Part shown: positions 1 to 8,144 of the stretch, one piece after another
How the letters are laid out: every line of letters begins with the position of its first letter
Numbering within the stretch: position 1 is the first letter of the stretch
Assembly: GCA_045105075.1 (NCBI GenBank)
Contig: JBGCDD010000195.1
Coordinates: 1-21,974 of the forward strand
Length of the DNA: 21,974 nt
Direction: 5' to 3'
Source of the DNA: JBGCDD01 sp045105075
Lineage (GTDB): Bacteria; Pseudomonadota; Alphaproteobacteria; Rhodobacterales; Rhodobacteraceae
Program-made: the position numbers and the translations under genes
The notes under the pieces: model-generated
Told to the model about the DNA's origin: nothing
The model's database searches: none
The model's input: only the letters and a program-made list of their open reading frames with translations

Positions 1-193
1 TCGACATTTCATTGGACGACAGTTTTGCAGCGATCCGATAGGACAACGCCTTTTCCAGCGATTTATGGTGCAGCACACAGGCATGGATCAATCCCCCCAT
101 CAGCGGCTCTCGGCGCACCGCTTCGTGGGCTTCATCTGTTATGCGATCCCAAACCGGATCAACTGAGGCAATATTTGTATGGGCATCCGTCAT
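1..193 (-). CDS. cysE: Serine O-acetyltransferase, N-terminal part (runs off the left edge)
   Basis: CysE transfers the acetyl group of acetyl-CoA to L-serine, giving O-acetylserine for cysteine synthesis in the cytoplasm. Only the first 64 codons are inside the window. Translating the minus strand from the ATG at 193 gives MTDAHTNIASVDPVWDRITD, then an acidic helix, a REPL segment, an HHKSLEKALSYRIAAKL segment and NEMS at the edge. This is the all-helical N-terminal domain of serine acetyltransferases (pattern W..I..EA......P.....HA.VL.H.SLE.AL...A.KL). The catalytic left-handed beta-helix is beyond the window. An in-frame ATG at 202 is possible, but the AAAGGA sequence sits about 8 bases from the ATG at 193, so I chose that one. 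It follows the GTA cluster, as cysE does in other Rhodobacterales from memory. The 95-base gap before it suggests its own promoter. Confidence 0.88.
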   Translation of the reverse strand, partial: MTDAHTNIASVDPVWDRITDEAHEAVRREPLMGGLIHACVLHHKSLEKALSYRIAAKLSSNEMS

Positions 194-224
194 GGCATCC
201 ATCCTTTGTTGCATCCACCCTACA

Positions 225-252
225 TATCTAGGATGTCTTTGCACAAACGCAA
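225..252 (-). promoter_or_regulatory. Possible cysE promoter
   Basis: On the minus strand TTGCGT (247-252) and TAGATA (225-230) are separated by 16 bases, upstream of cysE. The match to -35/-10 consensus is only moderate. It overlaps the inverted repeat at 237-254, which could be an operator. This is pattern matching only. Confidence 0.3.
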
Positions 253-254
253 AG
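237..254. repeat. Inverted repeat CTTTGC-N6-GCAAAG upstream of cysE
   Basis: Perfect 6-base arms (237-242 and 249-254) around a 6-base spacer, overlapping the putative -35 of cysE. It could be an operator half-site pair or an mRNA hairpin. No regulator is identified. Confidence 0.4.
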
Positions 255-288
255 ATGTGATGCACCCGATCAGCGCTGCGAATGCAAA

Positions 289-606
289 TCAGACCTCCGG
301 ATCCTTTCGCAAATTGCCCACAGAATGCGCCCGCAACGTCCCCAAACATTCCAAAACAACCATAAAACACTCGCGATAGCGGGCATCATCAAAGGTGGGC
401 TCGGGCGGCAAATCAATCTTGCGCGCCGCCGACATCAACGAGCCATTGCCCCAAAGCGCATGCAGCGCGCCGTTTTTGTCGCAATAGACACGCGCCGCCT
501 GCGCCTGTTCGATCAGACGTAGACAGTGTTCGCGCCGAAACGCCGGGCGCACTTTCAACAGGGCACGCGCGGCTGAACTGATATCCCCATGCAACAACGG
601 TCTCAT
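289..606 (-). CDS. GTA-associated small protein downstream of g15 (DUF7742-like)
   Basis: A 105-residue protein whose ATG overlaps the stop of g15 by four bases (ATGA), so it is the last gene of the coupled GTA series. The N-terminus begins MRPLLHGDISSAARALL, followed by a helical segment (LRLIEQAQAARVYCDKNGAL) and a second helical stretch near residues 72-92 (FDDARYRECFMVVLECLGTL). There is no signal peptide, membrane span or catalytic motif. I recognise it as the small conserved protein found just after the GTA host-specificity gene in Rhodobacterales (DUF7742 in recent naming). Its function is unknown. Gene position and coupling suggest a role in particle assembly or maturation, but that is inference. 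It is a real gene because of the overlap, its conserved position and protein-like composition. The downstream gap before cysE shows no clear terminator. Confidence 0.75.
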   Translation of the reverse strand: MRPLLHGDISSAARALLKVRPAFRREHCLRLIEQAQAARVYCDKNGALHALWGNGSLMSAARKIDLPPEPTFDDARYRECFMVVLECLGTLRAHSVGNLRKDPEV

Positions 607-3600
607 GCCAAGTCCTGCGAAACAACAAGCCGCGCGAAAAGTCCTGCGCCAAAGCGGGCCGACACCTGCGCCACCTGAATTTCAACCGAAACACCCAACC
701 CATCCGCTGCTTGCTGTGCCGCCGTGTACACCCAATTTGACGTCACCACGCTCAGCTCGCGCACCACCGCGCCGTCCGAGACCACACGGATCAAATATTG
801 CTCGAACTCTTCACCCAGCGGCACGTCGCTTAGGTCCCAACTGTCGCCCTCCACGCGGGTGCGCCGCACCCACGACACCGCAAGATCGCCCGCCGCACTT
901 GGCTCTGCGCACAGATGACAGGGCGACAATGGCCGCAAACCATTGCCGTCAAACGCCTCAACCAGATGCTGATAAGACGGATCATCATAGCCCCGCCGTG
1001 ACGGCCCGATACGATAGTGACGCGCAATCCGTCTCTGTGCGCTGGTCAGCTCGATTTGCGATGCCGTGCCATCCAGCAAAACAACCCAAGATCCTTCCGG
1101 CCAGACATCCGGCGTCAGCGCATCGCTGCCCAATTGCCCGCGCAAACGCCCCCTGAGCCAATAGGTATCTGGCGCCACAAGCTCAGCGTCGCGAAACTGA
1201 AACAGCTCCCAACGCCCCGAAGACCCATCACCGATCGCGGCGAGGTTGGCGCCGTTCAAGACCGCCTCGCGCCCACGGGATTCCAACGCGCCATTGATCA
1301 GCTTCACTTGCAACGCAGCCCCCTCGTCCCAAAGACCGGGCCGTGCTTTGGGCAATGCCGATTGGGTCGTGCCGATCACCGAACGAGCGGTCAGAATCTG
1401 GCTCAGCTGATAGCTGTCATCACTGCCGGACGCATAAAGAGCAACCGAACCCGGCCAGGGCTGCGCCGTTACAGCCAGATGCGGCGCATGGGGCACTTCA
1501 TCCCCGGTCATCAATGGCAGGTCCAGAAACAACGGCAAAACCGGAACCGGCGGCACAAAAGCGCTCTGAGATGGCAGATCTTCGTCAATGTCTGACGTTG
1601 TGTAAACGCTCGGCTCAATGCGCACCGCCTCGATCAGTTGCAGCTCTGCATGTTCCACACGATCAATGCGAAACAACGCGTCACCCTCACTGCCCTGCCC
1701 CGAAAGGCGCACAACATCCCCCGCGCCCAAATGCATCAGCGAGGGCGGCAAGGCGAAACGCACTGTGTCACGTGCCACGCGGGCTTCGCTCAACCAGCGC
1801 TCAACAACCTGGCGACCCTCGCTGCGGGTCAACGCCAGCGGCAAGTCGGTCGACGAAATCGCATGTGTGCTTTCATCAGCCAGCACCGCTTCTTCCGCCA
1901 CCAAATCATATTCCGCGCCCGACTGAACAAATCGCACCCGTACCCGGCCTGTCACTTCAGCCTCGGCTTCGCGGGTTTGATCAATCAGGCCGTCAATTTC
2001 GGTGGTCTCGGCAAAAAAAGCCGGATTCAGCGCCACATCCTCCAACCCATCGCGCATCTGAAAACGCAGCACACCGTCGCGCTCAATCGCATCAAACCCA
2101 AAACGTAGCATCAGCGGTTGCAAAGCTGCGCGCACATCGCTGAGTTGTTCCACCACATAGCCACGCACAACACCGTAAAGCCGAGAGGTGTCAATTGCCG
2201 TCAAACCCGCCCGCAGGCACAGCTCTTCAACCACCGAACTCAGTGTGCGTGCGCCGACACGTCCGTTCAGCCAATGCCCGCGCCCATGGTTCTCCCCGTC
2301 ACTCCATAGCTCACGGTTGTTGGGAAAGGCTGGAAACGGTCGCGCGTCCCACGCCCAAACGTAGGCGTTGGTCAAATCAACCATCGCACCACCGTAAATC
2401 TCAGATAAAGGGTTGTTTTCCGGCTTTGCCCAATGGCCCAGAACGGCACGCAAATACTGGATCTGCATCAAATCATCGCGTTGCCCCGTCGAAAAATGCG
2501 GCAAACTGGATTCCGACGACTTGGGATCCACGAATTTGTTGGGTTGGTTTGTTCCTTTGTCAACCGCAGCGCAGCCCAGTTCAGTGAACCAGATCGGCTT
2601 TGATTGCGGCACCCACCCTGTCGGCGCCACCTGACGCACCCCGCCTATCCGTTCGTGATGCACTTTGTTCCACCAGGCGCGAATGTCTTTGTAGCGCCAA
2701 ACCCAGGGTTCGTCATAGGTCTCATCCGAAATCGGCGTGCGGATCTGCGCCGCCCGCGCCGCGCTTGAATGGTAAAACCAATCAAATCCCTCGCCGCCCT
2801 CGACATTCGCGTCCAAGTATTCCAGCTCGTAAAGGCTGCGTGTGCCAGCCACTCGATCCAAATGATCAGGCGTGTCGCGCCAATCTGACAACGGCATGTA
2901 ATTGTCGATGCCAATGAAATCGATGCTGTCATCAGCCCAAAGCGGATCAAGGTGAAAATACCGATCTCCGGTGCCATCTTGCGGTTGATAGCCAAAATAT
3001 TCCGACCAATCCGCAGCATAACCAATCTTGGTATCCGGCCCCAGCAAAGCGCGCACCTCATCCGCCAGATCCTGCATCGCCGTGACCGCAGCAAACCCGG
3101 ACGCTCCACGAATTTGCGTCAGCCCGCGCATTTCGGAACTGATGCAGAACGATGCAACGCCCCCTGCCGCCGCGCATAGCGCCGCATAGTGCAAAATGAA
3201 ACGACGCAAGCCCCAGTCCTCGGGGCCTGAATAACTGACAATACCGTCACCGATCTCAAAGTCAGACGCTTGTGCCACACCAAAGAACGCCGCGACTTCC
3301 GCATCCGCCGCGCCGGTGCCATCTGGGCTGCCAACGCGCCCCGGCGCCACCGAAAGCGTCATCCGGCCGCGCCAGGGCAAATGCGGCTGATCCGCGCTGT
3401 CGCTCCAGGGATCGCCCAGACCATTGCCAGCCTGCTGGTCCATCAGGATAAATGGATAAAACATCACCCGCTGACCGGTTTCATTCATGTGTTGAATGGC
3501 CTGAATCACAGCCGCATCTGCCGGCGTACCACCATAGATCGGACGGTCCTGACTTTGCGCAATCTCTTCGGCCGTGCCACGCGTCAAACCCGATACCGTC

Positions 3601-4541
3601 CAAGGCATGTTCACGCCGTCGATCTCGCTCTTTTCGACCTTCGGGCGCAATGGGCAGTTGGCGATCTTCAGATCACCACCAAACCAAGACACAATCAGCG
3701 AAACGGCTTCGCAGATCGGCAATTCATCGCGCAAGATGTCCATTGATGCGACAAAATCCGACTGCCCTGACGGAGTGTTCAGATTGGCGGCCCATTGGCT
3801 GCCCGGGCCGTTGGAGTAATAGACCGGCTGTGCCGCCAACGTGTATTCGCCCGTGCCAGGCATCAACGCCACACCTTGCACGATCTGCGCCAGATCTTCT
3901 TCATATGTGCTCAGGTTTGGTTGTTCTGCGCGCAAAACTTCAAACGAAAACTGCGGAACCCGGTTTCCAAAGGCCTCCAACGCCAAATCCTCGAGTACCA
4001 CATAGGCCGTCCCGCGATAAGCCGGAACAACACCAGGCCCCTCAATCGCCTCGATGCCGGGATCGGGCAACTGATCGCGCGATCCGGTGTAAACGCGCAG
4101 GTTCACCTCATCCAGCGCAACCTCTTCGCCGTCCGCCCAAATCCGCCCCACGCCCGCAATCTGCCCTTCGCAAATCGCCACCGCAAGCGACACGCTATAG
4201 CTGTATTGCGTGGTGGCCGGCATGCTCGGTGCGCCCTTGCCACCGCCACTGGTGCTTGATGTTTCCTGAAAGTCCGACGCCCAGATCACCTGTCCGCCCA
4301 CCCGCATCCGACCATAGACCTGCGCCATCGACGCGCCATCGCTGGCCTGGGTCAGGCGAAACTGCTCGACCTTGCCGGTCTCCACAGGGTCCGAGCCCTG
4401 GCCCAGAATGCGCTGATCAATCGCGCGCCCCAATGTGGCGCCCACAGCCCGGCCAATCACTGTCGATGACAGCCCCGCCAGGGTTCCGCCAACAGACCCA
4501 CCAAGAGCCGCACCCGCAGCCGAAAGAAGAATGGTCGCCAT
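603..4541 (-). CDS. GTA host-specificity / baseplate megatron protein (g15)
   Basis: This 1312-residue protein is the largest of the cluster and matches RcGTA g15 (Rcc01698), which builds the end of the tail and contacts the recipient cell. The N-terminus (about 1-45) is Gly/Ala rich and could be a membrane-active helix. Residues about 55-330 are baseplate domains. Residues about 330-745 form the GTA TIM-barrel-like domain, with SSEMRGL (Glu470), ADWSEYFG, FIGIDNYMP and WFTELGC (Glu654). The two glutamates lie where family-A glycosidases carry acid/base and nucleophile. About 760-960 is a phage tail-3/gp13-like region, and the C-terminus (about 1090-1312) is a separate beta-rich domain. The start overlaps the g14 stop as TGATG, which fixes it. 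The stop overlaps the next gene. Length and order match the family, and no frameshift or truncation is seen. Confidence 0.93.
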   Translation of the reverse strand: MATILLSAAGAALGGSVGGTLAGLSSTVIGRAVGATLGRAIDQRILGQGSDPVETGKVEQFRLTQASDGASMAQVYGRMRVGGQVIWASDFQETSSTSGGGKGAPSMPATTQYSYSVSLAVAICEGQIAGVGRIWADGEEVALDEVNLRVYTGSRDQLPDPGIEAIEGPGVVPAYRGTAYVVLEDLALEAFGNRVPQFSFEVLRAEQPNLSTYEEDLAQIVQGVALMPGTGEYTLAAQPVYYSNGPGSQWAANLNTPSGQSDFVASMDILRDELPICEAVSLIVSWFGGDLKIANCPLRPKVEKSEIDGVNMPWTVSGLTRGTAEEIAQSQDRPIYGGTPADAAVIQAIQHMNETGQRVMFYPFILMDQQAGNGLGDPWSDSADQPHLPWRGRMTLSVAPGRVGSPDGTGAADAEVAAFFGVAQASDFEIGDGIVSYSGPEDWGLRRFILHYAALCAAAGGVASFCISSEMRGLTQIRGASGFAAVTAMQDLADEVRALLGPDTKIGYAADWSEYFGYQPQDGTGDRYFHLDPLWADDSIDFIGIDNYMPLSDWRDTPDHLDRVAGTRSLYELEYLDANVEGGEGFDWFYHSSAARAAQIRTPISDETYDEPWVWRYKDIRAWWNKVHHERIGGVRQVAPTGWVPQSKPIWFTELGCAAVDKGTNQPNKFVDPKSSESSLPHFSTGQRDDLMQIQYLRAVLGHWAKPENNPLSEIYGGAMVDLTNAYVWAWDARPFPAFPNNRELWSDGENHGRGHWLNGRVGARTLSSVVEELCLRAGLTAIDTSRLYGVVRGYVVEQLSDVRAALQPLMLRFGFDAIERDGVLRFQMRDGLEDVALNPAFFAETTEIDGLIDQTREAEAEVTGRVRVRFVQSGAEYDLVAEEAVLADESTHAISSTDLPLALTRSEGRQVVERWLSEARVARDTVRFALPPSLMHLGAGDVVRLSGQGSEGDALFRIDRVEHAELQLIEAVRIEPSVYTTSDIDEDLPSQSAFVPPVPVLPLFLDLPLMTGDEVPHAPHLAVTAQPWPGSVALYASGSDDSYQLSQILTARSVIGTTQSALPKARPGLWDEGAALQVKLINGALESRGREAVLNGANLAAIGDGSSGRWELFQFRDAELVAPDTYWLRGRLRGQLGSDALTPDVWPEGSWVVLLDGTASQIELTSAQRRIARHYRIGPSRRGYDDPSYQHLVEAFDGNGLRPLSPCHLCAEPSAAGDLAVSWVRRTRVEGDSWDLSDVPLGEEFEQYLIRVVSDGAVVRELSVVTSNWVYTAAQQAADGLGVSVEIQVAQVSARFGAGLFARLVVSQDLA

Positions 4542-4996
4542 CAGAGCACCTCCTCAGGAAATTCAAAACAGGCCACGATGCGCCGCCGCCATGGCGTGCT
4601 CAAAGGGCTTTCTACGACACCGTGGCGCGCATAGGCGTGAATGAAGCGCGCCTGCACGCCCAGATCCGACACCACGCCCAAATGTTTGGCCACCGATCCA
4701 CGCCGCATGCGAAACAACACCACATCGCCGGGGCGCAACGCATTCAACGGTTTTTCGATCAAATGCCTCGCCGCCGCAGCCCACAATGCTTCCTGACGCG
4801 ACGGTTCCGACCAGTCCATCGAATAGGCTGGCACCTGCTCGGGCTCTGCGCCATAGCGCGCAACCCAGATGCCACGCACAAGGCCCAGACAATCGGTGCC
4901 CGCCCCCCGCACCGCCCCCTGGTGACGATAGGGCGTGCCAATCCAGGCGCGCGCCACCTGAACAATATCGTCGCGCGCCGGCACTTGCGGCGCCAT
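4541..4996 (-). CDS. GTA NlpC/P60-family cell-wall peptidase (g14)
   Basis: A 151-residue homologue of RcGTA g14 (Rcc01697), a peptidase carried at the tail tip that is thought to open peptidoglycan during DNA delivery. The NlpC/P60 catalytic pattern is visible: GTDCLGLVRG gives Cys36 as nucleophile, AKHLGVVSD gives His105, and a further His120 follows in FIHAYARHG. The fold order (helix WIGTPY, Cys motif, beta segment RPGDVVLF, His motif) is complete. Reading could begin 19 codons upstream, but the ATG at 4996 overlaps the g13 stop as TGATG and matches the coupled style of the cluster, so I chose it. There is no signal peptide, as expected for a protein exported inside the particle. Confidence 0.92.
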   Translation of the reverse strand: MAPQVPARDDIVQVARAWIGTPYRHQGAVRGAGTDCLGLVRGIWVARYGAEPEQVPAYSMDWSEPSRQEALWAAAARHLIEKPLNALRPGDVVLFRMRRGSVAKHLGVVSDLGVQARFIHAYARHGVVESPLSTPWRRRIVACFEFPEEVL

Positions 4997-5883
4997 CAGC
5001 GAATGCTCCCGCCCGAATTGGTGCCGCTTTGCTTGGGCACGGCCATCATCCAATCCTCTCCGGGAATGTCCGGAAACCCTTGGAAATTCAGAATGTTGTT
5101 GAACTTCAACCGACAGGTTTCCAACCGCTTGTCACAGCCTGCATCCAGGCGCACCAGATCACCAGGCGCGATCACGCCGCGCAACGGCTCCCACAGGTCA
5201 ATCTGGCGCACGTTGCCGTCAAAGCGATCCTGCTTGACCATGCCCCAAAGCCCCGCCGCGTCTCCGCTCAACACATTCAGGCGACCGCGCTGAAACCAGC
5301 CGGGCTCAAAGCCGGGCATGTCAGCCCACTCAAAACGACGCGAATCCAAAATCACATCAACCTCGCGGGATTGCGAATAGCCCTCAGTGTTCAGATCAAA
5401 ACCACATTGCGCATCGCCCAAAACCGCCGTGCAAGGCTTTTGATACACCCGCCCCAACGGTTTGTTCAGCGCCTCGGTCAAACCACGCAATTCGGCGCGA
5501 AACGCGCCATTGCTGCGCTGGATTTCCCCGATCGAGCCGCGAAATTGCAACCAGCGCACATCCGGATCCGCCCAATTGACCAACCAAGCCTGAACCTCAG
5601 CGCCATCAAAACGGCCCGCCTCAATATCATCCTCGCGCACCGATGCATCGCTCAACGCCCCCAACGCTTCGGTGTTGTCCACCGACAGTCCCGTGGCTTG
5701 CTGCACCGCCAAAGCCGACAGACCCGTGTCCGCTCGAAATTCAACCCCATCAAAAACCAACGTGCGATCATGGTCGGTAAACCCAAATGTCTCACCATCA
5801 CGACGCACAATCGCCCAGCACCGGCACAAAGTTGTCACGCCAGTCTCGGTGTGCGCGCGGAACGCAGCATCCAGCCCGGCCAT
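4996..5883 (-). CDS. GTA tail hub protein, DUF2163/BR0599 family (g13)
   Basis: A 295-residue protein corresponding to RcGTA g13 (Rcc01696), the hub that joins the distal tail ring to the megatron. The N-terminal DUF2163 part has LCRCWAIVRRDG, FGFTDHDR and the beta-rich continuation typical of the family. The C-terminal part has four spaced cysteines, Cys151 (QKPCTAVL), Cys160 (DAQCGFD), Cys250 (LDAGCDKR) and Cys257 (ETCRLKF), the arrangement I associate with an iron-sulphur site in this family. Another pair, Cys20 and Cys22, is near the start. The ATG overlaps the g12 stop and the stop overlaps the g14 start, both as TGATG. Length is normal and nothing looks broken. Confidence 0.92.
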   Translation of the reverse strand: MAGLDAAFRAHTETGVTTLCRCWAIVRRDGETFGFTDHDRTLVFDGVEFRADTGLSALAVQQATGLSVDNTEALGALSDASVREDDIEAGRFDGAEVQAWLVNWADPDVRWLQFRGSIGEIQRSNGAFRAELRGLTEALNKPLGRVYQKPCTAVLGDAQCGFDLNTEGYSQSREVDVILDSRRFEWADMPGFEPGWFQRGRLNVLSGDAAGLWGMVKQDRFDGNVRQIDLWEPLRGVIAPGDLVRLDAGCDKRLETCRLKFNNILNFQGFPDIPGEDWMMAVPKQSGTNSGGSIR

Positions 5884-6515
5884 CAGACCCGCACCTCGAC
5901 CACTGGCACATTGGGCGCATCCCCGGCCTGAAAGCTGGCAACACTGGTCTGGATCCGATCCGTATCAAAGCGCACCGGCACGTCAAATTCGAACCCAGCA
6001 CAAAGCTGCACATATTCGGCCGGCGGCGTGGCAAACGTGATCCGCCCCGTGGTCGCATCCACTTCGTACTCCACACCCTCGCGCAATTCATCCTGCTCAA
6101 TGCCAACACGCACCGTGCCCGGTACCGGCTTGGCGATGGGACGCGCGTAGGAAAACGCACCCGAGCGATAGGTCTTTGTCAGCCCAAAAACGGTCTCGTG
6201 CCCGTCTCCAAGGCCAAAAACCTGATCCTGAAAATCAACTTCGCCCGAAGCCTTGCCCGATTTGAAGTCCGACCAGTCCTTCCAGCGAAACCCAAACATC
6301 TGGCCCTGGCGCGCCTCAAAGAACGCAATCAACGTGGCAACGTCATCAAGGCTGCGCATGCCCAAACCCGCATCATAGCGGCGGCGCGAATGCGCCCAGG
6401 GCGTGTTGCGTTCCTCAAACCCGTTGGCCAGCGTAACAACATCGGTGCGCCGCTCGGGCCCGCCAACTGAACCAAAGCTCAGCGACGCCGGAAATCTCAC
6501 ATCATGAAAACTCAT
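5883..6515 (-). CDS. GTA distal tail protein, DUF2460 family (g12)
   Basis: A 210-residue protein matching RcGTA g12 (Rcc01695), which forms the ring at the lower end of the tail tube and links it to the hub. Recognisable DUF2460 features are the opening MSFHDVRFP, the RRRYDAGLG segment, the FFEARQGQMFGFRWKDWSDF core, and the closing segment VPVRFDTDRI with VVEVRV at the end. An AGGGGACC ribosome-binding site lies about 7 bases before the ATG. It follows g11 after a 21-base gap and overlaps g13 by one base, so it is part of the coupled tail-tip block. It is probably cytoplasmic until particle assembly. Confidence 0.92.
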   Translation of the reverse strand: MSFHDVRFPASLSFGSVGGPERRTDVVTLANGFEERNTPWAHSRRRYDAGLGMRSLDDVATLIAFFEARQGQMFGFRWKDWSDFKSGKASGEVDFQDQVFGLGDGHETVFGLTKTYRSGAFSYARPIAKPVPGTVRVGIEQDELREGVEYEVDATTGRITFATPPAEYVQLCAGFEFDVPVRFDTDRIQTSVASFQAGDAPNVPVVEVRV

Positions 6516-6536
6516 GCCTTTGGTCCCCTGTTCAAC

Positions 6537-7196
6537 TCAACGATTGCGATTGCCGCGCCCGAGCGCCCGGCTCATCTGCGCTGCAATCTGGCCTTGGCTG
6601 CGGCTAAATCCCTGCACATCGGGCGTGGAAATATTCATCACCACCGTGGTCGCGCCGCCGCCCGCACTGCGCACGCCCAGCTTGCCGTCCGACCCACGCG
6701 TCAACGGCATGATCGCCTCAGGACCCGCCTCGCCCATCAACCCCATACCTCCGCGCATCGGGAAATGGGTCGGCCCACTGACCACACCCCCATTGGCAAA
6801 AGGCATCACTCGGCCTTGCGAAAAACTACCGCCGTCCGCAAAGGGCAAAATGCCTTCCACCAGATTGCCGACACCGCCCGCAAGCAACCCGCCAAAGTGA
6901 TTGGCCACCGGCTTGATCGCCGCTGCATAGGTGGTCTGGATCATCGATTGCGCAATCGTTTCCAACGCATCCGACAATTTCATGCCGTCAAAAGCCACCC
7001 CGTCAAAGGCACGGCGCAATCCTTTGGACAGACCCCGCTCCAGCGTCGCCACATCCTTGCCGGCCTCGGCAAAGGACTCGCGCATCCTGCGTAATTCAGA
7101 ATCAAAGCTTGCCGCCACAGACGAGGCCGCCTGCAAGCTGTCTTCCAACGCTTGCGCTTGCTCGTCCAGATCCGCAATTCCATCGCGATCACTCAT
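6537..7196 (-). CDS. GTA tape measure protein, short form (g11)
   Basis: A 219-residue protein matching RcGTA g11 (Rcc01694), which sets tail length. Tape measure proteins of siphophages are often over 600 residues, so this is very short, as is usual for GTAs with short tails. The first 70 residues are charged and helical (DLDEQAQALEDSLQ and onward), likely coiled coil. A weakly hydrophobic middle follows, then a Gly-rich C-terminus with FADGGSF, FANGGVVSG, GLMGEAGPEAIMPL and TVVMNI, a pattern common to tape measure C-termini. An upstream in-frame ATG (7253) would overlap g10.1 by 65 bases. The ATG at 7196 has an AAGGAG site 8-9 bases upstream and overlaps the g10.1 stop as ATGAGTGA, so it is preferred. 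Confidence 0.92.
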   Translation of the reverse strand: MSDRDGIADLDEQAQALEDSLQAASSVAASFDSELRRMRESFAEAGKDVATLERGLSKGLRRAFDGVAFDGMKLSDALETIAQSMIQTTYAAAIKPVANHFGGLLAGGVGNLVEGILPFADGGSFSQGRVMPFANGGVVSGPTHFPMRGGMGLMGEAGPEAIMPLTRGSDGKLGVRSAGGGATTVVMNISTPDVQGFSRSQGQIAAQMSRALGRGNRNR

Positions 7197-7392
7197 CGCC
7201 TTCTCCTTTAGTCTTGTCCGGATATTGCGCCAACAACGCATCCAACCCACCACGCGACAAAGGCGCGTGCGCCGCTGCCTGCCCCAGCATCAGCTGCAAT
7301 TCTGCCGGGGTCAGCCGCCAGAACTGCTCTGGCGTAAGCCGCAACCCTTGCATCCCGGCCCGCATCAACGCGGGCCAGTCAAACCGGCTCAT
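7189..7392 (-). CDS. GTA tail assembly chaperone, small (g10.1)
   Basis: A 67-residue protein matching RcGTA g10.1 (Rcc01693), a small phage tail assembly chaperone family. It begins MSRFDWPALMRAGMQGLRL, then has the family signature LTPEQFWRLTPAELQLML, and ends in a charged tail (PDKTKGEGDE). Its ATG overlaps the stop of g10 by four bases. The pair g10/g10.1 is in the position of the lambda G/GT chaperones just before the tape measure gene. Here the two are separate overlapping genes, and I see no slippery heptamer. It probably helps load tail tube subunits onto the tape measure and is not expected in the finished particle. Confidence 0.88.
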   Translation of the reverse strand: MSRFDWPALMRAGMQGLRLTPEQFWRLTPAELQLMLGQAAAHAPLSRGGLDALLAQYPDKTKGEGDE

Positions 7393-7703
7393 GTCTCGCC
7401 TGGCACCATAAAGGCGCGGGCCAACAACTGCGCCGCCACGCGGGCCGCAACCATCGGTCCGCCCTCAATGTCAGCCGACATCAAATCCAGCTCGCCCGCC
7501 CCGCCACCACGCAAGCCCGCCACAATCAGCGCCATGACATCGCGGCTGGAAAACGCACCACTCTCGAACCGCTGCACCAGCTCGACCAAAGTGCCGGTCT
7601 CAAGGTCATGCTCAAGCGCCGCCAAGGCGCCCAAGGTCAGTTTCAACACCTGCCGCTCGCCATCGATGACCAAAGCCACCTCGCCCGTCCAAGGATTGGC
7701 CAT
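7389..7703 (-). CDS. GTA gene 10 family protein (tail assembly chaperone)
   Basis: A 104-residue protein of the GTA-gp10 family (Rcc01692). It starts MANPWTGEVALVIDGERQVL, continues with LTLGALAALEHDLETGTL, typical of tail tube assembly chaperones that resemble the head-proximal part of lambda G, and has the later segment RDVMALIVAGLRGGG. It starts three bases after the g9 stop and its stop overlaps g10.1. There is no signal peptide or membrane span. Role by position: chaperone for the tail tube before the tape measure. The family assignment is good; the exact function is inferred. Confidence 0.9.
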   Translation of the reverse strand: MANPWTGEVALVIDGERQVLKLTLGALAALEHDLETGTLVELVQRFESGAFSSRDVMALIVAGLRGGGAGELDLMSADIEGGPMVAARVAAQLLARAFMVPGET

Positions 7704-7706
7704 CGG

Positions 7707-8120
7707 TTACAGCGCCGTGAAGATCAGCGCACCCGCACTGGCCAACGCCATCTCATAGGTCGCCTCGCCATTGTGGCTGCCAGCATATTCCACCGAGGTC
7801 ACCTGAAACGGCCCTTCAACAACGCCAAAATCCGGTATGATCACCTGAAAATCCGGCGTCTCGCCATCAAAGAACAACTGGCGCGCACGCTCGTCGGTGT
7901 CGGCGTCCTTGAACACGCCCGATCCCGAAATCGAGGCCGACCGCACACCGGCCCCACCAAGCAACTCGCGCCACCCCCCCTGGCTCTCAAGACTGGTCAC
8001 ATCCACGCTTTCCGCGTTGAAACTGACCCGCGTGGCCCGCAGCCCCGCAATGGTTTCAAACTGACCGTCTCCGGTCATGTCCACTTTGACCAACAGGTCC
8101 TTGCCGTTCTGGGCACCCAT
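7707..8120 (-). CDS. GTA major tail (tube) protein (g9)
   Basis: A 137-residue protein matching RcGTA g9 (Rcc01691), the repeating subunit of the tail tube, TP901-1 major tail family. Family features are the opening GKDLLVKVDMTGDGQFETIAG, the VSFNAESVDVTSLES motif, the SASISGSGVFKD strand, then PDFQVIIPDFGVVEGPFQVTS and the closing YEMALASAGALIF. An TTGGAGAC sequence lies just upstream of the ATG. It follows g8 after 24 bases. As a structural subunit needed in many copies it should be strongly translated; nothing in the sequence is unusual for the family. Confidence 0.93.
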   Translation of the reverse strand: MGAQNGKDLLVKVDMTGDGQFETIAGLRATRVSFNAESVDVTSLESQGGWRELLGGAGVRSASISGSGVFKDADTDERARQLFFDGETPDFQVIIPDFGVVEGPFQVTSVEYAGSHNGEATYEMALASAGALIFTAL

Positions 8121-8144
8121 ATCTGCGTCTCCAAAATAGATTGA

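Noticed and set aside
3452..5293. Long open frame on the plus strand opposite g15, g14 and g13
   Set aside because: It is antisense to three well-recognised coupled genes, its translation is rich in Pro, Arg, Ser and His as expected of a GC-rich shadow, and it shows no family motif.
7189..7703. Programmed frameshift joining g10 and g10.1, as for lambda G and GT
   Set aside because: The end of g10 has no slippery heptamer that I can see, and g10.1 has its own ATG overlapping the g10 stop by four bases, which explains its translation.
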